Part shown: in pieces, positions 35,564 to 47,196 of the stretch
Layout of the letters: the number at the start of each line of letters is the position of its first letter
Numbering within the stretch: the stretch's first letter is position 1
Assembly (NCBI GenBank): GCA_022497155.1
Contig: MU385732.1
Coordinates: 186,001-250,000, forward strand
Reading direction: 5' to 3'
Length of the DNA: 64,000 bases
Origin: Whalleya microplaca
Taxonomy: Eukaryota; Ascomycota; Sordariomycetes; Xylariales; Xylariaceae
The notes under the pieces: model-generated
Databases searched by the model: none
Told to the model about the DNA's origin: nothing
Seen by the model: only the letters and a program-made list of their open reading frames with translations
Translations under genes and position numbers: made by a program

Positions 35564-36791
35564 ATGGCTCCAGCACGAGTGACGCGAAAGAGAAAATCTG
35601 ACCAGTCCATCAGCTCTGTCGAGGATGAGAAGGTTCCGACCAAGATGGTCACCCCAGAGAACTCGAGCCCGGTTAAGAAGCGGAAGCTGGGCCTTACGCT
35701 TGCCCAGAAGCAAGCCCTCATCGACAATCTGCAATTAGAAAGTATGAGCGACACGCTGAATAGAGTCTTGTTGGAGAGAGTATGGTCATTGACAACATGG
35801 GTAGTCACCGAACGCGCAAGGCGGCTCCGGGCTCAGTACCACATCCAGGCACAACAGCTCCGGTCGCGAGTTGAGATGCGCGTCAACCGGATACCGACCA
35901 CGCTTCGAAGGTTAAAGATGGGCGATCTCCTGTCCAAGTCTCTACAGCCACCGCAGCCTCCGCCATCCAAGCCAGCGTACGTAGCCATACCACCTCCTCC
36001 CGTCCCGGCAAAGGACCGCGCATCACCATCCCCCAAAGCTATCGCACGGAAGCCAGTGCCCATCAGCAGTGCACCCCTACGCGGGCACAAGCGCCTGAGG
36101 TACGATGCGGTCTCTGTATCTGTCGTTAGTTGCTATGTCTGACGCGTCCCTACTAACATTGTGCAGCGACGAGATGTCTGGTGCCAACAAGGAAAACCAG
36201 GGCGAGGCCGTGGACCATCCCAAGAAGAAACTCCGCGGCGCGCCCTCGAGGGAAGTTGCACAACTACGTCCAGGACAGGTTCTGTCACCTGCATCTTCCA
36301 ATACGCGAGTCGTCCCCCGGGACCGCCCCACGTCACCTATAAAGTCAATGATCGCCCGGCCCGCCTCGCCCGTGAAGGCCCCGGTAAAGAAGCCATCCTC
36401 AAATATTCTGTCGAATATGGTTGAGAAGGCGAGAGGCACGCGACCTGCCACTGCCACTGCCACGAGGAAAGCGACCACTTCATCTACAGCCAGTTCGAAT
36501 CCCGGTACAACCACTACGACCACGCGAACCCGAAAGGCAGCGCCCCCAGCGCCCCCGTCCTCGGCAGCCGGCACTCGCGGAAGACGGAAGAACAGTGATA
36601 CTAGCGAAGGCAGCACGGCGACCGTCGTCAAGAAGACGACGGCTTCGAGGGCAGCTAAGACTACTGCTGCTCCGGCGTCCAAGAGGACGGTGATGGGCAC
36701 GATCAAGTCGGCCACTACCAAGAAGGCCCCGGCATCAAAAGCGGCCGCAGCAGCTCCCGCCACAGGGAGAACGTTACGGAAAAGGGCATAG
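35564..36791 (+). CDS. NBL1: Borealin N-terminal-like protein (Nbl1), chromosomal passenger complex
   Basis: Borealin/Nbl1 bridges Survivin/Bir1 and INCENP/Sli15 in the Aurora B chromosomal passenger complex. Exons 35564-35741, 35805-36099 and 36167-36791 join in phase to 365 residues. The Borealin N-terminal helix is at about residues 45-105: LTLAQKQALIDNLQLEITER, ARRLRAQYHIQAQQL, RVEMRVNRIPTTLRRLKMGDLL. Intron 1 interrupts the helix just after LQLE, so exon 1 alone misses it. The rest is long and disordered: a Pro-rich part, then a very Lys/Thr/Ala-rich tail ending in TGRTLRKRA, probably a chromatin-binding region. Yeast Nbl1 is far shorter, so this is the long filamentous-fungal form. Intron 2 has a TACTAAC branch. 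Divergent from RPN10. Confidence 0.9.
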
Positions 36792-36879
36792 AGCATAGAT
36801 TAAGTGTACGCGTAATGTAATGATGTCTTATAGGGCGTTCTGGTTGGGTCAGGTCGGGGCATGGGATGGAAAGGTTACT

Positions 36880-36906
36880 AGGTCAGGTCACGTCACGTCA
36901 CGTCAC
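36880..36906. repeat. GGTCA/CGTCA pentanucleotide repeat
   Basis: Two GGTCA and three CGTCA units occur in tandem between the convergent NBL1 and TMA22 genes. Confidence 0.9.
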
Positions 36907-37017
36907 AATGAGAGAACCTAGTCGGCATTTCTGTTTCAAGATCTGCGTCTTCTGCAATTCTTCCTTGTCTATACATACAGGGGTTCCCCCCTTACTATTC
37001 GTGACACTTTACATGGC

Positions 37018-37933
37018 TCAACCAGCAGCAGCAGCGGCAGCGCTAGCGGCCTTCTTCTTCTTGTCGTCGACGAGCTCGATGTTGTCCTCGGGTATGTCCT
37101 TGTACTTCTCGAGCAAGAACTCCTCGATCTCGTCGCTGACGTCGCCCTGGACGACGATCTCCTCGCCGCCGGCGGGGACCTTGGTGACGGAGGACCCCGT
37201 GGCGAACTTCTTGCCGAACTCCTTGGCCACCTTCTTCAGGTCCAGCCCGAAGGCCTCGAGCCCCGAAACCGCCGTCACGAACTTGCGCTTGTTGCGCTCC
37301 ACCCGCCGGATCGTGATGATGCTGTGCGCGATCTTGTCCGCCTGCTTCTGCTCCGCCTTCTCGGCCTGCGCTGCTTTCTTCTGCGCGTCTTTGGCTGCGC
37401 GCTTCTGCGCCTCAACGGAGAGCGAGGCCGTCGCTGCTTCTAGGGCTTCTGTGGAATGGACGGTGTGTGTTAGCAGTGGTGATTGGTTGCATTGGCGCTA
37501 CTCGCTCGCGTGGCTCGCCCCCCATGTGTATGTGTGAGAGTAGGTGTAAAGTGCTAAATACCGGGAGACCATATCTTCTCGTACAGGTCTAGATGGGCTT
37601 TCTGCAGCCAGTCCTGGCATTTCTTGACCGTGCCGCCGTATTCGCAGTACTACTTGCTCGAACCATCAGTCTCGGCCGCCGTCTGGGCTCGGTTCCAATT
37701 GCCTGTTTATTGGAACCTCGAAAAGGCGAATCGTCTAAAGTTACATACCTCCGGGGGTAAGGTACACACTGTAGAATCACCACGTACGAATTAGCACACA
37801 GCAGCTCTATTATTATCATCGTCGTTGAACGGAACGAAACGAGCTGGCAGGGTCCGTTTGACTTACCGCCACAGTAGATCACATGGCGGCCCTGGGGCTC
37901 ACTGGGGCCCTCTGGCTGCTCGGTGTCTGCCAT
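37018..37933 (-). CDS. TMA22: translation machinery-associated protein Tma22 (DENR)
   Basis: Tma22/DENR works with Tma20/MCT-1 in recycling 40S subunits and in re-initiation. Four exons join in phase (37867-37933, 37749-37768, 37562-37649, 37018-37448) to 201 residues. The N-terminus MADTEQPEGPSEPQGRHVIY leads to a Cys-bearing zinc-binding-like region formed by three exons: CG, then VCTLPPE from a 20-nt micro-exon, then YCEYGGTVKKCQDWL. A Lys/Ala/Gln coiled-coil linker follows (about 60-90), then the SUI1/eIF1-like domain (about 95-180): HSIITIRRVERNKRKFVTAV, LEAFGLDLKKVAKEFGKKFA, and EIVVQGDVSDEIEEFLLEKY. It ends in poly-Ala. The junctions reproduce the family sequence without gaps. Confidence 0.94.
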
Positions 37934-40446
37934 TTATATCTCGTCTGTATGTATGGACAATTTGCAGGAGGGGGAAACGCGATCTGTTTCGTAGACACGC
38001 GGAGGGGCTCGCGATAAGTTGTTTTGTTGGACGATATGGGCTGGAGATGGCGGGGTAGCCCAAGAGCATCATGGTGGGGTAGGTAATTCATGCGAAAGTG
38101 CACATGTGTAGGTAAAAAAAGCACCCGTATGATTTATTACTATTGCAAGCCACATTCCAGTCCAGTCAGCATTCCTCAAAGCCACTTGGTGTGGTGTGGC
38201 GCACAGCCCCTCGGGCTTACTAAGTACGTATTTGCTGTATGTATGTAAGTAGGTATGAGCTCCCTGCCCGCGATCTCGGTTTGTGCTGGGGGTGCAATTG
38301 GGCGCATCGCGTCTCCCATCATTCGTCGAGGGCCCTGCCCAAGTCGGGATCGTATTATACATTCGGTAGTCATTCCCGGAAAACGGATCGCTGAAACAAT
38401 TTAGCAAATGTGTCTACCTACCTTGGTATCCATTCCAAGATGCCGAGAAAGCGGCCATTGGGTCAGCGTCGTACCGCTCCGGTTTGTCGAGCTTAAGGAT
38501 ACCCAAGTAGGTAAGCTACGGATACATAGATCGACCTCCCTATGAGATTGTCAAGGTGGTATCATAAACGGAATCGTTCTATGGAGGAAGCGCCAATCGT
38601 CTCATGGTGTCGACACTGCAGAAGGCGATCCCTTAAACCATAGCAGTCAGACATCGACGTTGCTGATGGACCATTGGCATCTGGAATGGATGTCTAATTT
38701 GATGTGTAGTGCACAGAAGTTTACCTGCTCAGATACATATTGAAGTCAGTCTATCTTCAAGCATTCATAATGAGATCTCATCGCCTACTAAAGCTAAAGA
38801 TTACAACCCTAGGGCTATAGGAGATATGCCCTTCGAGGACGCTAGCCTTAGAGCAGCAAAACATTACCTTACTAGGCTACAAGTCGTTCCAATCTAGATT
38901 CGCAACTTGTGGTTGATCCAAAAATTGGAGTGGCTGCTTGATAAGTTATAGAAGGTATGTTAAACCACATGTGTAGACTTTAGTGTTGAATGTCTAATCA
39001 AAATAGGAGCCAATGTTTTTGTACAACAGATGTCTACAACTTAAATCGCGATATCACCCAAGCTATACTCCACCCTATATCTAGTTCAACGAAATGAGTG
39101 AGGTAAGATATGTGACAGTCGGATTAATGGCGATGAACTACCGGCTTTCCGTATGAGCTGGATGAAATGCCCTTACGGTAACCCGCACCAACTGCAAGAG
39201 CAGTGCAACGTGATCTATCGACAACATTCAGCATATGCCTCCCTCTTTGAGCTATACCGACTATAGTATACATGCACATACCTTGTCTTCTCCTATGCCT
39301 TTGGAATTCATGGAATTCATATCAGAACTAACGACATCTTCATTCTACCCAGTTACAACCATCAGAACTCACTATCTATGAGCAATAGCACACCCTCTTT
39401 TCCATCTTAGTCGTTTTAGCTAACAAACACTGTTTCTATATGCAGTAGACTAGGCTCCATACAGCCCTGAAGGAGGGTCGCTTAGCTCTTCCTCATTTTT
39501 GTGGTTGAGAAGCTGTGAGCCTCTCCATTTCTGGACCCCATGCATAGCTTCGGAGAATTACCTATATGTCGAATTTCTGGGAAGCCAGAACGGCACGACA
39601 AACCGCTGTCGCTTATGTCGCCTTTCCAAACGACTTGGCCGGTAGGGATGATGACGTCGACAGATTCTGTGCTGCTCATCTCATCTCATCGTGAACACCG
39701 CTTGTCCAATCAAGACATTGACACCCGACATTGAGCGTTTAAGCGCCCAATCAGCGCAGCCCTATCTCATTGGCCTGGACACCTGCATGCTCCATCCAAT
39801 CAACTTAACCCCCCATCCTCCTTTGGGGATACACTAGCCTTGCTATTGGCCGACTCTCCAGAGTTTTCTAAAATTATACCGCCATAGGCTGGTTACTCGT
39901 CAGCCATGATTGGGTGTTTCAATCTTCAGTTCAACCGATACTACCTCTCGACAGACGTCGCCCGGTAAGTCGACCAGACTTCTTCTGGCTCCAGTATCCC
40001 GCTTCTTACCCAAACAGGCTCGAAGGCGTGTACAACTGGCTGAATCTGCGGTTGGCAAGCAAGGCCATGCACGCTAGATGTGGCCACCCGTCCCGTCGAA
40101 GTGATGGACCATCTGCCTGGAAGCGCTCGTGAGAGTTCTCTCTTCACGCATAGCCGCTCGTCACCTTTAGAGCACTAGACAGAGATATAGTCATAAATCT
40201 ACTTGCTCCCGGGCATCTGGTAGGTCTCATCCCGTTTGTCTTCTTTCTTCGAGCTTCCTTGGAGTGGCCTCATTTCATACTTTGCTTCGTTGATCGAAGC
40301 ATTCCAGTCGTTCAAGCGTTATTTCCCTACACCTTGCTTTCAACGACGCCGGACGTCCTTTGCTACGCCGTCTTACCGTTGCATCTTACCCAATATTCGC
40401 TTCATTTATTCGTGGAATTCTTACTGCATATTTGTTATACGACAAA
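37934..40446. other. intergenic region of about 2.5 kb
   Basis: The region separates the divergent TMA22 and methyltransferase genes. Frames such as 38069-38407 and 38709-38897 lack motifs and splice partners. The frame of the downstream protein is open upstream to 40360, but its likely start is the ATG at 40447. Confidence 0.55.
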
Positions 40447-43400
40447 ATGCCTGAACTAGTCCTTTTACCGTCAAGCGCATACCAACCTCCCTCCCCTTCG
40501 CAGGGTCGAAGGGCAGGGAGGTCACTTAATACTATAATAGAGGAGGAGCCAGAAGAGTCACAGAGGAAGTTGTTGACTGTGCCGAGGGGTCGAGGTATCC
40601 AGGCCCATCCGTCCAACGAAAAAATAGTACAGTGGTTGTCCCCGCATAGTGATCACTTCCCGACTCCGCGTGGCTTTCACTACATGTCGGCCCCAATACT
40701 ACCTGATTCACCGTCGACGGTGTCCGCTGCGGAGAGCAACTCACCGTCCATAACTTCCTCAAACCCCTGGAACCGGGCTAGCGTATGCACTGATGTCACA
40801 GAGTTTGACGATATCTACGACGTCTCCGACGAGGAAGACACTCGTCGAACAACCTCGCGGACGTCGTCGTTGAAGCGCAAGAACAGCTCTCGTGGCACCA
40901 TGCCAAAGCGACCTACGGTTCAGCCGCCGTCCCCACACCGAGCTCTTCCGCCCTTGGTCATCCCGAATCAGCCGGAGCAAAATGCCGATAGCTGGTTGGG
41001 CAGACCGGAGCTCAAGAAATTTCTGTCTCCAGTACCGCCGACGCCACCGTCGAAAGTTGACATGTCACCAGCCGTGATATCTTTCTTGCAGTCCCAACAA
41101 TCTCTAGAAGTCCCGACTATCTCCGCACCGCCATCTCTTGATGGTAGCTTAAGCTCTGAACAGATGGCTGCCATGTCCGCTCCGCCAACACCTATTATCG
41201 GAGCAGAAGAAGAGGCTACTAACACAGACTGGCGCGGTGTTCAACTACAGCCCGCTGCTTTGGCGACTCTACAAGCATTATCTAGAGGCGAGGATGTTGA
41301 GGAGGGGTATCAGGCAGAGCAGGTCATCGAGGTTGGGGAAAGACGCCCGGAAATGACACAGCAAACGCAACATCTGTTCGCTACGATGGCGCGGCCGGCT
41401 TTAAGACTCTCTACACACCAACACCAACAGTCTCTTAATGGATTGACGAGGCTTGACATCCCTTCACCAGGGGGTTTCTTTGGCGGTCTCACCCCGCGCA
41501 CACGGCATACTTGGCATTTACCCTCGATGACTCCAGATGATGTTGCACCGCCAACTTCGACCACTGCTGAGCAATTCTACCGAGCCCCCTGGAACGAGCC
41601 TGCACCTCCGGTACCGTCTCTGCCGTCGCTACCAACACTACCACCACCGCCTCCTCGTCCTGAACATTTTGCAACCACGGCCCACTCAGGAGAACCAGTC
41701 GAGCGGGTTGTGGAGGTTCGAGGTACAATGTCGGATGGCTGCCCAACGGCCAGACCAGCCATCCTAGAGCAGATTATTGAAGCGAGGGGAGATCTCACCG
41801 AAGACCTTCCAACGGCACGGCGCATTGAGCACAGTGATCCGTCAAGCTCCTCTGCCCCCGTGGCCGAGCCGCTATCGCCTAGGTATGATGTGGTCGCAAC
41901 AGAAATCGTCACAGACTTCGATCCCGAATACGCCAAGAAGCAACAAGAAGCTGCTCTCTCCCACTTGGACCGAACCGAGTTATGGCTGATGGCTCAAAAG
42001 GCTTACCTTAGCGGTGTTCACTTCGAGGAAGTCAAACCCGTGCCTGAAACAAGGCCAGAGACTGTTGACATCCACATCGAGGATGAACCAAAAGCAGAGG
42101 AGCCAGAGCCCGTGGAGACATCCCCAGCACAGAAGAAAAAGACTGTCCGCTTTTCCGAAGTTGTTGCTAAAGCTGATATCCCAAGAAGCTTGCCCCCTAA
42201 GCTCTCGAACAAGGAATCGGCTTACTACCGCGCTTTCCAAGACTACGTGATCCGCTCCCGTAGCCAAGATGCATTTGTACATCGTCTCCCGCGCTTCGAA
42301 GCTCTCCAGGCTCAGCGTGTTTCCTTGCGCGAGACACATCGCAACCAGCTCCTTGGCAAATACCAATTATCCGTCGTACCGCAGTCGGCCAAGAAGCGCA
42401 TGAGCGCCAACGTAGCCCGCGGTGATGACATCCTAGTCGACGACCCGGAGAAGATCAAGCGCGAGAAAGAGCACGAGGCCATCAACCAGATGTCGATGGC
42501 CAACTGGCACGTCGGCGCCACCAAGGCGCTCAACGGCGGCCGCCTCTTCTCGGCCCCCATCGCCAAGCGTCTGGCCCGCCTCTCCCGCATCGGCGGCGCT
42601 AAGAACCGCGCGCGCATCCTCGACCTCGGCGGCCAGGCCTGTGACTGGGCCTGGCACTGCGCGCTGACGTACCCGAACGCCAAGGTGTACACGGTGACCA
42701 CCAAGGCGATCCGGCAGCTGTCCAACTCCAACATCCGCGGCCCGCCGAACCACCGCCAGGTCGCCGTGGAGCGGCTCACGCGCCTGCCGTTCCCGGACAA
42801 CTACTTCGACCTGGTGTCGGCGCGCGAACTGCACTCGATCCTGAAGTTCATCGGCGAGAACGGCGCGGACGAGTGGGAGGCGTGCCTGGCCGAGTGCCTG
42901 CGCGTGCTCAAGCCCGGGTGCGGGTATCTCGAGTTCTCGCTGCTGGACTCGGACCTCGTCAACGCGGGCCCGCGCGGGCTGGCCAAGTCGGTCGAGTTCG
43001 GCTTCGCGCTCAAGACGCTCGGCTACGACCCGGCGCCCACGCGCATGTTCCTGGCGCGCCTGCGCCGCGCGGGGTTCGCCGACGTCCGCCGCGCGTGGAC
43101 GTGCCTGCCCATGGGCGAGGACCAGGCCGCGGCGCGGCGCCGCAACGGCCCCGTCGCGCGCGACAGCGTCACGGGGCTCGAGCGCCCGCTCGTGCTCGAG
43201 GCCATGGTCTCGGGCTCCACGCAGGCCGCCGCGTCGGTGGCCGGGCTCGCGGGCTCGTGGGCCTGGGAGCGCTGGCTGCTGCGCTGCGAGACGGAGAAGG
43301 TGGCGTGCGAGGGCCGCCTGCTCGAGACGGCGGATATGCGCGAGGCGGGCAAGTGCCTCGATGGCGTCCACGAGGTCGTCGAGGAGGGCCGGCGGTGCGG

Positions 43401-43449
43401 CGCCGGCTTCAGGGTCCTGAGGGGGTTTGCGAGGAAGCCGGCCCAGTGA
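40447..43449 (+). CDS. large protein with C-terminal SAM-dependent methyltransferase domain
   Basis: Substrate unknown. The intronless frame gives 1000 residues from the ATG at 40447 (context CAAAATGC); an earlier in-frame ATG (40360) would add 29 hydrophobic residues and is less likely. Residues 1 to about 550 are Pro/Ser/Thr-rich and disordered. From about 550 to 700 there are charged helices (KKTVRFSEVVAKADIPRSL, KESAYYRAFQDYVIRSRSQD). The class I methyltransferase core is at about 720-900: motif I RILDLGGQACDWAWHCAL, then FPDNYFDLVSARELHSILKF (post-motif II region) and ECLRVLKPGCGYLEFSLLDS. Motif I reads DLGGQACDW rather than the common DxGxGxG, as in some fungal families. A membrane or nuclear location cannot be decided. 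Base composition rises sharply in GC from about 42.4 kb, at the catalytic part. Confidence 0.85.
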   Translation: MPELVLLPSSAYQPPSPSQGRRAGRSLNTIIEEEPEESQRKLLTVPRGRGIQAHPSNEKIVQWLSPHSDHFPTPRGFHYMSAPILPDSPSTVSAAESNSPSITSSNPWNRASVCTDVTEFDDIYDVSDEEDTRRTTSRTSSLKRKNSSRGTMPKRPTVQPPSPHRALPPLVIPNQPEQNADSWLGRPELKKFLSPVPPTPPSKVDMSPAVISFLQSQQSLEVPTISAPPSLDGSLSSEQMAAMSAPPTPIIGAEEEATNTDWRGVQLQPAALATLQALSRGEDVEEGYQAEQVIEVGERRPEMTQQTQHLFATMARPALRLSTHQHQQSLNGLTRLDIPSPGGFFGGLTPRTRHTWHLPSMTPDDVAPPTSTTAEQFYRAPWNEPAPPVPSLPSLPTLPPPPPRPEHFATTAHSGEPVERVVEVRGTMSDGCPTARPAILEQIIEARGDLTEDLPTARRIEHSDPSSSSAPVAEPLSPRYDVVATEIVTDFDPEYAKKQQEAALSHLDRTELWLMAQKAYLSGVHFEEVKPVPETRPETVDIHIEDEPKAEEPEPVETSPAQKKKTVRFSEVVAKADIPRSLPPKLSNKESAYYRAFQDYVIRSRSQDAFVHRLPRFEALQAQRVSLRETHRNQLLGKYQLSVVPQSAKKRMSANVARGDDILVDDPEKIKREKEHEAINQMSMANWHVGATKALNGGRLFSAPIAKRLARLSRIGGAKNRARILDLGGQACDWAWHCALTYPNAKVYTVTTKAIRQLSNSNIRGPPNHRQVAVERLTRLPFPDNYFDLVSARELHSILKFIGENGADEWEACLAECLRVLKPGCGYLEFSLLDSDLVNAGPRGLAKSVEFGFALKTLGYDPAPTRMFLARLRRAGFADVRRAWTCLPMGEDQAAARRRNGPVARDSVTGLERPLVLEAMVSGSTQAAASVAGLAGSWAWERWLLRCETEKVACEGRLLETADMREAGKCLDGVHEVVEEGRRCGAGFRVLRGFARKPAQ

Positions 43450-46400
43450 GTGGAGTGGAGTAAGGGGACGAATAAAGAGGACGTGAATGAGTATGGTATA
43501 TGGAATACCACCTACCTGCCGCATCGTTTAAGTTGAAGTTTCCTATGTGCATTTTCCGGCGCTGTCTATGACTGGAACTGTGGTGTCTGTCTCCTTGCTT
43601 GTATTTATACGAATGTACGTATGTATGAGATGCATGGTCGGTTGGTTGGCTTGTTGGAGATACCCTGGGGGGAAGTCAGAAGAGAAGTAGTTCGGAAAGA
43701 GATGAGGTCACTAAGTGGGGTTGCCGGTTGGTGTTCCGGTATAATTGAAGTTGTTGTTGATTGTTTGATTGAGGATCATGGCGCATATGGGCGGTAATGG
43801 TGACGGCGGTGGTGTTGCTACTGTGGTTGACTGGCCGGCTAGTTGCCTATAGGCGTACGGGTGTAGGCAGGCGAGACAGACAGACATGCAATAAGACTTA
43901 AAGATGCTACAGACGCTTGTCCCCCTTTGTCATGAAGTGATGTCTGATATTATGCAGATGTGTGCGAGTGTGTTCGTGATTACATATAGTATACTATATA
44001 TGCTAAGGTTATATGTCTTTGGGCTGGTTTATAGACTATGTTATTCATAGTCTACTAGGTTTATTTTCCCAAATTCTGCCTTTCTTTATTTCAACAACTC
44101 AGACCAGTCGTCGAGTCAGCATACAGCATATGTGTACACGTCAGGGGGGTCAACGAGCAACTCAAAGATAATATAGGCTTCAGTTCTTGGGTTTCAAATT
44201 AAAAAAGTTGATAGTAATCTACAATAATGTAAAGTCCTCTTTATAGTTACTCCTTTGCAGTTGTTGCGCATATGTAAATCCTGTATCTTAGGAAAGGAGG
44301 CGAGCCTCCTGGAGGAGAGTTGCGTTAACCACACTTGGGACACACCGTAATAAAAACCTATAAAATAAACTTAGAAACTAAACATTAAATATTAAAGAAA
44401 AGTCATAATAGCAGCAAACCCCGTTCGTATCTAATGCCTAATATATTCCTAACACCACAGTGACTAACAAGTCCCTCCCCCAAGCAAAGGCCGAACTCGG
44501 GCTTGCAATTCTGGCATTTATTTTGCTTCTGTAAGAGTGACCACGATCACCTCGGCGCCAAGTGTACAAGGAACACAGTCGAAGTCTCAGAATCATGACA
44601 ACACACGGTATTGACGATGTATTCCTAGGCGTATATACTTTACCGAAGTCCTCCTTTGTAAATATATTGGAATCTTATTCAAAGATAGACCGCTAATCCA
44701 AGTTCCTATAAAAAATATGTTGATGCTCTGGCGCCCGTGAAGTAGCCTATATCGCATTTTGATGGGCTTGGCAGCCGAGGCATGCTCACTTTCAGATTTA
44801 GTTGCAGATCCATAAAGGAGTTCCCTCTAAGTACTCAATATTCTGTTGTTATGAAATTGACATTTTACTATAATGTACATAATACATCTTGGGAAGTCTT
44901 CCAAGTCAGAAGGAGCTGCTATCTCACAGGGTCATGTCTTTCTACTCGAGTTATGGGGAAGCACTTCCATAGGCTTTCGTCTGATTAAGAAAATACTCAA
45001 TAACTCTTGGTTATGTATTTACAAAGAGACGAAGTCTACAGTATCAAGGTGAATACCTTGAGACGGCATTGTAGTAAACTCATTGACTGGTCTGGTACAG
45101 TAATAAGAATAAAGGACTCCCAAAGCAGAGAATTTGTAAATTAGATGAGAAGATAAGCGATGATTGCAGAGTTATAAATCCCCGCTATCTATTTAGAAAC
45201 AACAATTATTAAGAGTAAGGTGAAATTCAAATCTGGGTGATCTTTATAGAACAGTTTAGCAGTCTAGTCTCTTTATATACTATCGCTTATCTATGAATAT
45301 TGAGCGTAATAGAACGGCTTGTAAACTACTAACGGAAGTAGTAGCTACGAGCTTCTTACTTTACGTATATATTGTTGGCCCTCGTGATAGTACAATATAG
45401 AACTGGAACTTGCCCGCTATTTTCATGACTCCTCCTTTATGAGACCATTATTTGATGAGATACCTGAGATATCGTAGATAATACCACCGCCGCTAATAGA
45501 TATAATATACATACATCCACCCATTTGTTTAGGCGACGACCTCTTTGATACAGGGGGTAGCCAACTTATCACAAGATCACGGCAGTTCTTCAATGAGCTA
45601 GCGGCCTGACTAATAACCACGCAGTAGTCCCCAAGGAATTACTCCACGTTCGTGGAAACATCGCCAACATGATAGATAACACTAGTCGTAACCGATCAAA
45701 TATAGTGTAGTACGTAGTATATAAACCACCTAATGCGCCTAAGCGCGCGGTTTTTAGCTTCCGAAAGTCGTATCGCACGGATACTTCAATGCTCCCGTCC
45801 AGATGAGCTGTCACATATAGGAGCTGTCATTCCAGCCTTGCAGCTGATGGTCATTGACAAGGCGAACGTGGAGAACCGAGCAGCCCGAAGGAATCAGGGC
45901 GCGCACGGGTCCAAATAGGGATCGACTCAAACCACCGACTGCGCCGACTCCAGCAAGAACGCGCCCGCTCTGGACGGGCCCGCAATAGAAGCTCTATTGG
46001 ATAGCTCGTTCGTCTTTCCCTGACAGAATTGTATTTTATTGACCGGCCTTGAGATTTGATGGACGACGCAGTGCCGTACGGGACTAGCCTGCTAAGGAAG
46101 CATGTAGGTCCGTATCATCCGCAATAGGTACACCACGGGACCCTATCTTAGTCAGAGATTACACCCCGGGCATATAATCTAACAATATGGCCGGAGGCAA
46201 GGTGCTGACTCGGCTGCTACCTCGGTATCATTATTACTTGATAGCTTCGGCGACCACGTGTTCGGCAACGGTACGAACCAGTCAACTCTGGGCATCAAAC
46301 GCGCGGATCACGTACCGTGGGTCGAATGTTTCGGACGATGATCCCCCAAAACTACTTACCTTAAACACAGGGGCCAAAAACCCCACGAGGGTGAACCATT

Positions 46401-47196
46401 GATCATACCGGTACTAGCCCATAATAAAAATGGAGGCTGGGTACTCCCGGAGTTCCGTCAACCAGGCTCTCAGGACGACGACGAGAGTCAGGATTCGAGA
46501 GCGACATTACATATGTGCGCAGTATGCACGTACGTACGTATGTTTATATATGTATGCCCGCTATATATAGGTATCACATCAACGGAATGCATGTAATTCG
46601 GAAGAATCCAGAAGACGCAGGACGGTGTATAATATATTAGCATGACATATAAGACAGGCCCGTGTTATAGAACAACTTGCTGCCCTGGTATTCGGGACCG
46701 TCTGCAATGTTTCAATGACGAACACACGCCTGAATCAACGCGCTACCCAACCCTACATGTGTACCTGAAACGATGCGACGGATTCCCCAACTGTACGCAC
46801 ACCCGAGCTTGGCATCGGAACAGGATTGCGACTGAGGTCCTTCGCGAGATTAAACTTGGCTCGCGATTGCTAGGGTTCAACGTGAGAGATGGGTTTGAAG
46901 TAGCGGTGACTCATGAAATCTTTAGGTGAGTAGGTTAATGTTGATCCTCCCATCCCAAGTAGATTTCGAGCCGTGAACTGACTTGATATGTGAACGGGAC
47001 TCAGTTGCAGCAATCGTAGAACAGGAGACGAAAGTCAAAGTAGACAGGCCACACAGCTTGATTCAGGTAGTGTGTAGTAATACTATTCAATCCGCGAGTT
47101 ATTCGTACCAAGCATGTATACACTAAAATGATATCCTCACCAACCGCACTATGATATCTTCCAAACTCCCCTATGTACACGCACATACCTATACAC
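43450..47196. other. gene-poor, AT-rich tract
   Basis: No intact gene is supported. The tract is AT-rich with many TA steps from about 43.9 to 45.8 kb, including a perfect 16-bp palindrome at 43984-43999. Short plus-strand stretches at about 45533-45608, 45733-45918 and 46060-46090 loosely resemble pieces of an adenylation domain, but stops and frameshifts separate them (see findings). Confidence 0.5.

Noticed and set aside
42433..43524. 363-codon minus-strand frame
   Set aside because: Shadow of the GC-rich methyltransferase domain; Arg/Ala/Leu-rich composition typical of antisense GC-rich frames.
43984..43999. 16-bp perfect palindrome ATATAGTATACTATAT
   Set aside because: Such palindromes are easily produced in AT-rich DNA; nothing else marks the site.
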